Shown piece after piece: positions 6,502-10,378 of a DNA stretch of 10,378 nt. Under the pieces are notes generated by a model. The model made no database searches. It was not told where the DNA came from and saw only the letters and a program-made list of their open reading frames with translations. The stretch covers positions 1 through 10,378 of the forward strand of contig DTYT01000357.1 of the NCBI GenBank assembly GCA_012961745.1, in the 5' to 3' direction. This DNA comes from Kiritimatiellia bacterium. Lineage in GTDB: Bacteria > Verrucomicrobiota > Kiritimatiellia > B70-G9. Each line of letters starts with the position of its first letter. The first letter of the stretch is position 1. A program made the position numbers and the translations under genes.

Positions 6502-6561
6502 GGTGCCCGTACCGCCTGCCGCCGTATGATCGATAGACCCCGGCGGGCTGATGCCGAATGG

Positions 6562-6590
6562 AGCATATTACGAGTGGTCCTGCGACTCAA
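6562..6590 (-). promoter_or_regulatory. Sigma70-type promoter of the beta-barrel/TSUP operon
   Basis: On the minus strand, -35 TTGAGT (6585-6590), a 17-bp spacer and -10 TATGCT (6562-6567), giving a leader of about 54 nt before ATG 6501. The overlapping TAATAT (6565-6570) could serve as an alternative -10 but with a 14-bp spacer. Confidence 0.55.
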
Positions 6591-7023
6591 GGTGGAAGCG
6601 GCACGGGTCGGATTCCCGATTTGCGCTCAAACGCCCCCGGAGTGGGGGGACATTGGCTTCCTGACCCCGTCTTCCTGAGGCGGCTTCCTGTTCCTTGGAG
6701 CTGGCCGTCACACGCCCGGCGGTGATGCTCCGGCGCCACCGGGGAATCCCGCGGTCCCAGGAGTGCCATCCGAATCGGGACCCGCGCCTTTGACTCGTAT
6801 CTGTTTCAGTGGTGCGGATCTAGCCAGACTCACCCGGGCCGCGTACCGCCCTCCCGCGGCAGCGGAAAATAGGCAGGCACTGCTCACCTTCCGAGGTTCT
6901 CCCCCCTACTCTGGCGGTGGCACCCGGCGAACGCATCATGATCGTCCCCACTCATGGTGCGCGCCACCCGTCCATGACCTCCAGACGCGGGAATACTGAA
7001 CCGCCCCCCGATCCATACCCTCC
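6591..7023. other. Gene-free intergenic stretch with inverted repeats
   Basis: No open frame here has a credible start, SD or recognisable protein. Visible structures are as follows. A stem 6750-6758 / 6777-6786 has 9 bp with one bulge. CCCCC-GGAGT-GGGGG lies at 6634-6648; on the minus strand the stem is followed shortly by CGTTTG, a poor terminator. A stem-loop is at 6715-6744 (CGGTG / CACCG core). GGTG-CGCGC-CACC is at 6956-6968, just downstream of the isomerase stop. ATCATGAT is a palindrome near 6937. No tRNA, riboswitch or standard small RNA was recognised. The region may hold the 3' end of the isomerase message, an unknown structured RNA or a decayed gene. Confidence 0.5.
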
Positions 7024-7671
7024 TCAACGCGGCTGGGTCTCAATCGTGGCTTCCCACTTCGCCGAGGTGATCTGAAGATCGGGGTGGGAAACCAGTGCAT
7101 GTCCGACAACCATGTGGAAGGCCTCGGTCACCGGCGTCACCAAGGAAGCGTCCAGTAGCGGGACGATCACGCATGCCTCCGCCACCCGGGCGGTATAGCC
7201 TCCGTCCCGTCCGACCACACCCACTACCGCAGCACCGACTTCCTTGGCGAGCTGTAGGGCCCGCACGATGTTAGGACTGATATTCCGTTCGAGATCACCG
7301 CCCCCCACCGAGTATACAAAGACGGCATCCCGGCTGTTCACCCGAGATTCTTTCAACCATTCCACGAAACAGCTTTCCCATCCGTCGTCGTTGATTCGGG
7401 CAGTCAGTTCGGACACATTGTCCACCGGGGTATAGGCCTCCACTCCCGCCAGTTTCCGCAAATCATTCACCAGGTGTGAAGCCGCTGCAGCGCTGCCGCC
7501 CACCCCAATTACGAAGACCCTGCCGTGCGACTCACGCACTGCAGCCAGACGCCGCGCGACCGCATCCACGGCATCCCCGTCCAATGTACTCGCCGTGCGG
7601 GCGACCAGATCCATGAATCGCCTGCCGTGACTCATGACCCTCAGGAAAGCAACCGCTGCCGTTGCTGTCAA
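7024..7671 (-). CDS. SIS-domain phosphosugar isomerase (GmhA-like)
   Basis: Cytosolic SIS-domain protein of 215 aa, closest in style to phosphoheptose isomerase (GmhA, sedoheptulose-7-phosphate to D-glycero-D-manno-heptose-7-phosphate), the first step toward LPS-core or S-layer heptose. The core begins RVFVIGVGGSAAAASHLVNDLRK (51-73) and continues with the phosphate-loop region VFVYSVGGGDLERNISPN (117-134), GVVGRDGGYTARVAEACVIVP (151-171) and TPVTEAFHMVVGHALVSHP (179-197). It departs from E. coli-type GmhA: the glutamate of 'HFAEEL' is Asn-Asp (VNDL), and the serine-rich STSGNS loop is SVGGGD. The true reaction may therefore differ. Start: TTG 7671 has no clear SD; ATG at residue 13 or 20 (GGCAGG 6 nt upstream of the latter) is also possible, and the fold needs only the part after about residue 15. 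It lies 33 nt downstream of the large surface protein gene on the same strand, so co-transcription is possible. Confidence 0.85.
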   Translation of the reverse strand: MTATAAVAFLRVMSHGRRFMDLVARTASTLDGDAVDAVARRLAAVRESHGRVFVIGVGGSAAAASHLVNDLRKLAGVEAYTPVDNVSELTARINDDGWESCFVEWLKESRVNSRDAVFVYSVGGGDLERNISPNIVRALQLAKEVGAAVVGVVGRDGGYTARVAEACVIVPLLDASLVTPVTEAFHMVVGHALVSHPDLQITSAKWEATIETQPR

Positions 7672-7704
7672 CCCGATTCGCGCCCCGAATGACGCGTAAC
7701 GGGT

Positions 7705-10378
7705 TCATGGTTGCCTGCGGACCTTGACCCGGTAGAACCGTCGGCCGGCGGGAGGAGCCTGACCGGTAGTCTCGGATCCTTCGTCATCCACAAACGTAAA
7801 GGTGCTTGGGGAGCTGTTCGTCTCCAGCCAAGTTCCCACGCCGATATTGGTATTAGCGAATCCGGACCAGGCCGCTGCCTCCCATCCATCGCGGAAATAG
7901 ATCGTGTAGTGTCTACCGGGCACCGTGGGAATCGTGATCCGGTGTTGGCTGCCCGAAGCATTTTCAAGCGTTGCCGTGAAGGCGGATGCCGAGTCGGTGG
8001 GATCGGTGCCGGCTACGTATTCGTGGTAGTTCACAGCCCCGTCCTGGTCATTATCTCCTTCCGCCGAATTAGTGAGTGTCCCGAAACAGGTCCACTCCCA
8101 CCCGTCGGGCATATCGTCACCGTCGGAATCCAGCGGCACAACAATCTGCGTTGCATTGCTGACCACACTATTACTCAATCCACGCAGATCATCCGCCACA
8201 AAGAGCACCGGGTTGGTAGTGTTCTCATCGTCTGCCATCGCGGTCCAAGAGAAAACTCCACCGCTGAACACCGCGCCTTCGGGAGCCACGGTGTTCGAAA
8301 CCACCGCAGGATCCCCATCGTCATCAATCACCGCTACCGTGAAACTCGTACTGGCGCCGACCGGGAGAACATACAGGTCGCTGGGGATAACGATCCGGGG
8401 TGCACGATTGTCGTAAAGCGCATACAGTTCAAACTCGTCGATGTCCACCCCCCAAGTGTTGGTATCTGAGATCAACTGAAGCGTATGACTTCCGGCCGTC
8501 ACGTCCCCAAGGTAAATTACCGGGGAATCGATGAAGTTTGTCCACCCGCCTGTGGTTTCCGAGGGGAATTGCGCCCGCACTTCATCATCCAGGACCACCC
8601 GGATGCGGTTCGGCCCAACGTCATCCGAGTAGCGCACCCGGATGTAGACATTGGACCACGAATCGGCAAACGACAGGTCAAACCCCACGCTGGCGGTTCC
8701 ACCGGTATGTTCGAGGTGCATGGTCTCGCCCCCTACCGCGCCGGTGCGAAAGCAGAACGTCGCGTTCGTCTGGCTGTCACAGGATTCTGCCTGCCGAGTG
8801 ATGATACTTCTGGCGATCCGTGTACGGGAGGGACGGCTCACTAACGTGAAGCAGTCCAGTTCCGCTGCTTCCGTCCCGCCACCAACCAGGATATCGATCT
8901 GATGCTCACCGGAAGACATAGTCCCCAAGTAGAGCGAAGGGAGAAACTCGTAGTCGTCCCAGCCCCCGGTATCCACGGTATAGGTGCTGGCTGTGACCAT
9001 GCCGTCGGCCACCACCGTGACCGCATTGCCGAGATTGTCTATGGCGTTCCCTCCGTCCGCGTCGGAATAGCGGAGGATGATCCAAGTATCGGGCTGATCA
9101 CTTGCGAGGCTGAACTGGTACACCGCGCTGCCGCCATTGGTCGAGAAGTGAAGAGCCTGCCCTCCGTAGGCATTGGTTCTTGAATCCACGACCCAGCATC
9201 CGTTTGTTGAGTCGGCCGATTCCGCCTCGCGCGAGAGGAAACCCACGTCGGGGCTAAGCAGCTCGAAACGAAACTCGGGACAATAGGTGTTATGATAGCT
9301 GGGCACTTCCTTGTAGAATTCCCACCAAGTGCCCTGCAGGTTGGTCCAGCCGGTGAGTACCGGGTAAAATCCTTCCTCACCGTTGAGTCGATCGAGGTCC
9401 GCCTTCCCGTCAAATACCCACATCGAACGAATCCGGGCCACTGCCCGGTTGCTGGTGGCATACGAAATCTCACTCACATCGACCACGTGAGCCGTGCGAT
9501 CACATCGTAGTTCGACATGGGCGGATCCTCCTTCCTGGTATTGTATGTCTAGACTCAGATCCTCAGGATCTACGGTGACCTGATTTATGCCGCATGCCGG
9601 ACGGGGGGAGTTCGTCGTGGGCCCTAGAATCACGGACGCCCCGTAGGGGACTGCACCGAGATCCTCGGGGGGAAAAGGTATGATTCGGGCGTTCCCGTCC
9701 TCGTACAGGACGAAAATCTCATTCCAGGCGGTTGTCTGGGGCATCCTCTGCTTGATTCGAAGGTACTGGACATTGGTATCCGTGCCGCCCCCCACCACTG
9801 ACACGGTCATCGCCCGCGGATCACGCCACCAGAAGTCAATCCACACCGTCTCCACGCGGATATCTGCATTGCTAAACAGAACCGTAGGATTGGAGCTGTT
9901 GTCGCCGAGCTCGTCCCTCTTGCGTAGATGAAGGTAGTCGTAGTACGCCCACGAATTGGTGAGGGTATGGCTGCTTTCGCCCGCGCGTACTACACGAAGT
10001 TTGATCACATTGGTATCGGTGCCTGGCAGCCAGGTATGGTCGGGAATGTTCCAGTATGCCCAAAGGTTGGCGGAGTCGAAAACCGCCGATCCATGACTGA
10101 CCCACCCGGTCCCATTCCACGTCTGCACATCGATCTCCAGCACACCGGAGATCGTGGCCAGCTTCATCTCCAGCCGCGCCCCAATCACCAACTCGTGGTT
10201 GAAGTCACTGTTTTCGTCGGCGGTGAACCGGATGTACTGGGTATAGAGCCAGTCATTGTTTATCTCCCGCGGAAATTCATCCCAGGCTTCGTCGATACCG
10301 GCAGCCGGATCATCGAGTGCGAAGTACTCGTCGCCGTTGGTCAGACCGCTAGACTTGAATTCGCTGCAGGATCCATCA
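7705..10378 (-). CDS. Large secreted multidomain protein, N-terminus outside window
   Basis: At least 890 residues, open through the right edge. The internal TTG at 10191 is not a convincing start, because 62 further in-frame codons without a stop precede it, so signal peptide and N-terminal domains are unseen. Numbering from the right edge: 1-380 is an aromatic-rich, beta-type stretch I cannot assign. About 382-514 and 528-654 are two CBM6/CBM35-like beta-sandwich modules with a shared pattern: REAES.../RQAES..., GG(Q/E)(A/T)(L/M)H(F/L), (Y/V)RYSD, TGGW, (Y)LG...SG(E/S)H. About 659-749 is a cadherin/Ig-like module (APRIVIPSDLYVLPVGAS). About 749-798 is a calcium-binding block with DSDGDDMPDGWE and DNDQDGAVNYHEYVAGTDPTD. 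The tail 799-890 ends GRRFYRVKVRRQP. Such tails are frequent in exported Verrucomicrobiota/Kiritimatiellota proteins (family knowledge). No catalytic domain is visible; an enzyme could lie in the missing N-terminus. Probable role: extracellular polysaccharide binding or processing. Confidence 0.85.
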   Translation of the reverse strand, partial: DGSCSEFKSSGLTNGDEYFALDDPAAGIDEAWDEFPREINNDWLYTQYIRFTADENSDFNHELVIGARLEMKLATISGVLEIDVQTWNGTGWVSHGSAVFDSANLWAYWNIPDHTWLPGTDTNVIKLRVVRAGESSHTLTNSWAYYDYLHLRKRDELGDNSSNPTVLFSNADIRVETVWIDFWWRDPRAMTVSVVGGGTDTNVQYLRIKQRMPQTTAWNEIFVLYEDGNARIIPFPPEDLGAVPYGASVILGPTTNSPRPACGINQVTVDPEDLSLDIQYQEGGSAHVELRCDRTAHVVDVSEISYATSNRAVARIRSMWVFDGKADLDRLNGEEGFYPVLTGWTNLQGTWWEFYKEVPSYHNTYCPEFRFELLSPDVGFLSREAESADSTNGCWVVDSRTNAYGGQALHFSTNGGSAVYQFSLASDQPDTWIILRYSDADGGNAIDNLGNAVTVVADGMVTASTYTVDTGGWDDYEFLPSLYLGTMSSGEHQIDILVGGGTEAAELDCFTLVSRPSRTRIARSIITRQAESCDSQTNATFCFRTGAVGGETMHLEHTGGTASVGFDLSFADSWSNVYIRVRYSDDVGPNRIRVVLDDEVRAQFPSETTGGWTNFIDSPVIYLGDVTAGSHTLQLISDTNTWGVDIDEFELYALYDNRAPRIVIPSDLYVLPVGASTSFTVAVIDDDGDPAVVSNTVAPEGAVFSGGVFSWTAMADDENTTNPVLFVADDLRGLSNSVVSNATQIVVPLDSDGDDMPDGWEWTCFGTLTNSAEGDNDQDGAVNYHEYVAGTDPTDSASAFTATLENASGSQHRITIPTVPGRHYTIYFRDGWEAAAWSGFANTNIGVGTWLETNSSPSTFTFVDDEGSETTGQAPPAGRRFYRVKVRRQP
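8416..9234 (-). repeat. Tandem pair of CBM6/35-like modules (protein-level repeat)
   Basis: Two adjacent divergent copies (nt 9234-8836 and 8796-8416), each about 130 residues. Each opens with an (R)(E/Q)AES start and carries a GG-x3-H strand, an RYSD strand, TGGW and YLG-x3-SG-H before an acidic-aromatic end strand (LDCFTL / IDEFELYAL). The DNA is not obviously repeated, so the duplication is old. Confidence 0.6.

Noticed and set aside
6604..6618. T-arm-like hairpin CGGG-TCGGATT-CCCG, considered as part of a tRNA
   Set aside because: The loop lacks the TTC of a T-loop and no acceptor or anticodon arm can be built around it.
6790..6900. CCACTG-containing minus-strand segment, considered as a cobalamin riboswitch
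   Set aside because: The B12-box and the GGGAA...GGTG core do not line up with the consensus; the match is too short.
6763..6999. Plus-strand frame of 78 codons in the intergenic stretch
   Set aside because: No SD, no hydrophobic or domain pattern, and a composition like random GC-rich sequence.
7711..8469. Plus-strand frame of 252 codons opposite the surface protein
   Set aside because: It is a mirror of the calcium-binding and Ig-like region; no start signal or domain is seen.

Overview
The window reads as chromosomal DNA from a Gram-negative bacterium, GC-rich by eye (about 60%). It most likely belongs to the PVC superphylum (Verrucomicrobiota, Kiritimatiellota or Lentisphaerota). Evidence for an outer membrane is an LptF/LptG-type permease, a signal-peptide-bearing beta-barrel protein and a GmhA-like phosphosugar isomerase. 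Evidence for the PVC group is the C-terminal style of the large surface protein (a 'DSDGDDMPDGWE ... DNDQDGAVNYHEYVAGTDPTD' calcium-binding block plus a 'GRRFYRV' tail) and the presence of a sigma-region-4/HARE-HTH fusion protein. The placement is an inference from protein style, not from a marker gene.

Layout. (1) Positions 1-2147, minus strand: a glycolytic operon gap-pgk. GAPDH is complete; phosphoglycerate kinase starts at a GTG and is cut by the left edge about 28 residues before its end. A good sigma70-type promoter, a 5'-leader hairpin and a perfect Shine-Dalgarno (SD) precede gap. (2) 2148-2407: divergent intergenic region carrying the gap promoter and a candidate extended -10 promoter for the next gene. 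(3) 2408-3568, plus strand: a protein combining three RNA-polymerase-related modules, an alpha-CTD-like helix-hairpin-helix, a sigma70 region 4 and a C-terminal HARE-HTH (the fold of the RNAP delta subunit). This is the most interesting item. (4) 3679-4767, plus strand: an LptF/LptG-family LPS-export permease, possibly on a leaderless mRNA. (5) 4806-6501, minus strand: a two-gene operon, first an outer-membrane beta-barrel protein and then a TauE/SafE (TSUP) permease 16 nt downstream, with its own promoter near 6562-6590. (6) 6502-7023: about 520 bp with no convincing gene but several stable inverted repeats. (7) 7024-10378, minus strand: a very large secreted multidomain protein (N-terminus beyond the right edge) followed after 33 nt by an SIS-domain phosphosugar isomerase.

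How it fits together: the region is mainly core carbohydrate metabolism (gap, pgk) and cell-envelope biology (LPS transport, a probable heptose-type sugar isomerase, an outer-membrane barrel, a calcium/carbohydrate-binding surface protein). The RNAP-like fusion sits divergently beside the glycolytic operon, so it may regulate locally or may be a global transcription/chromatin factor; the sequence alone does not decide. No tRNA, rRNA, CRISPR array or insertion sequence was recognised.
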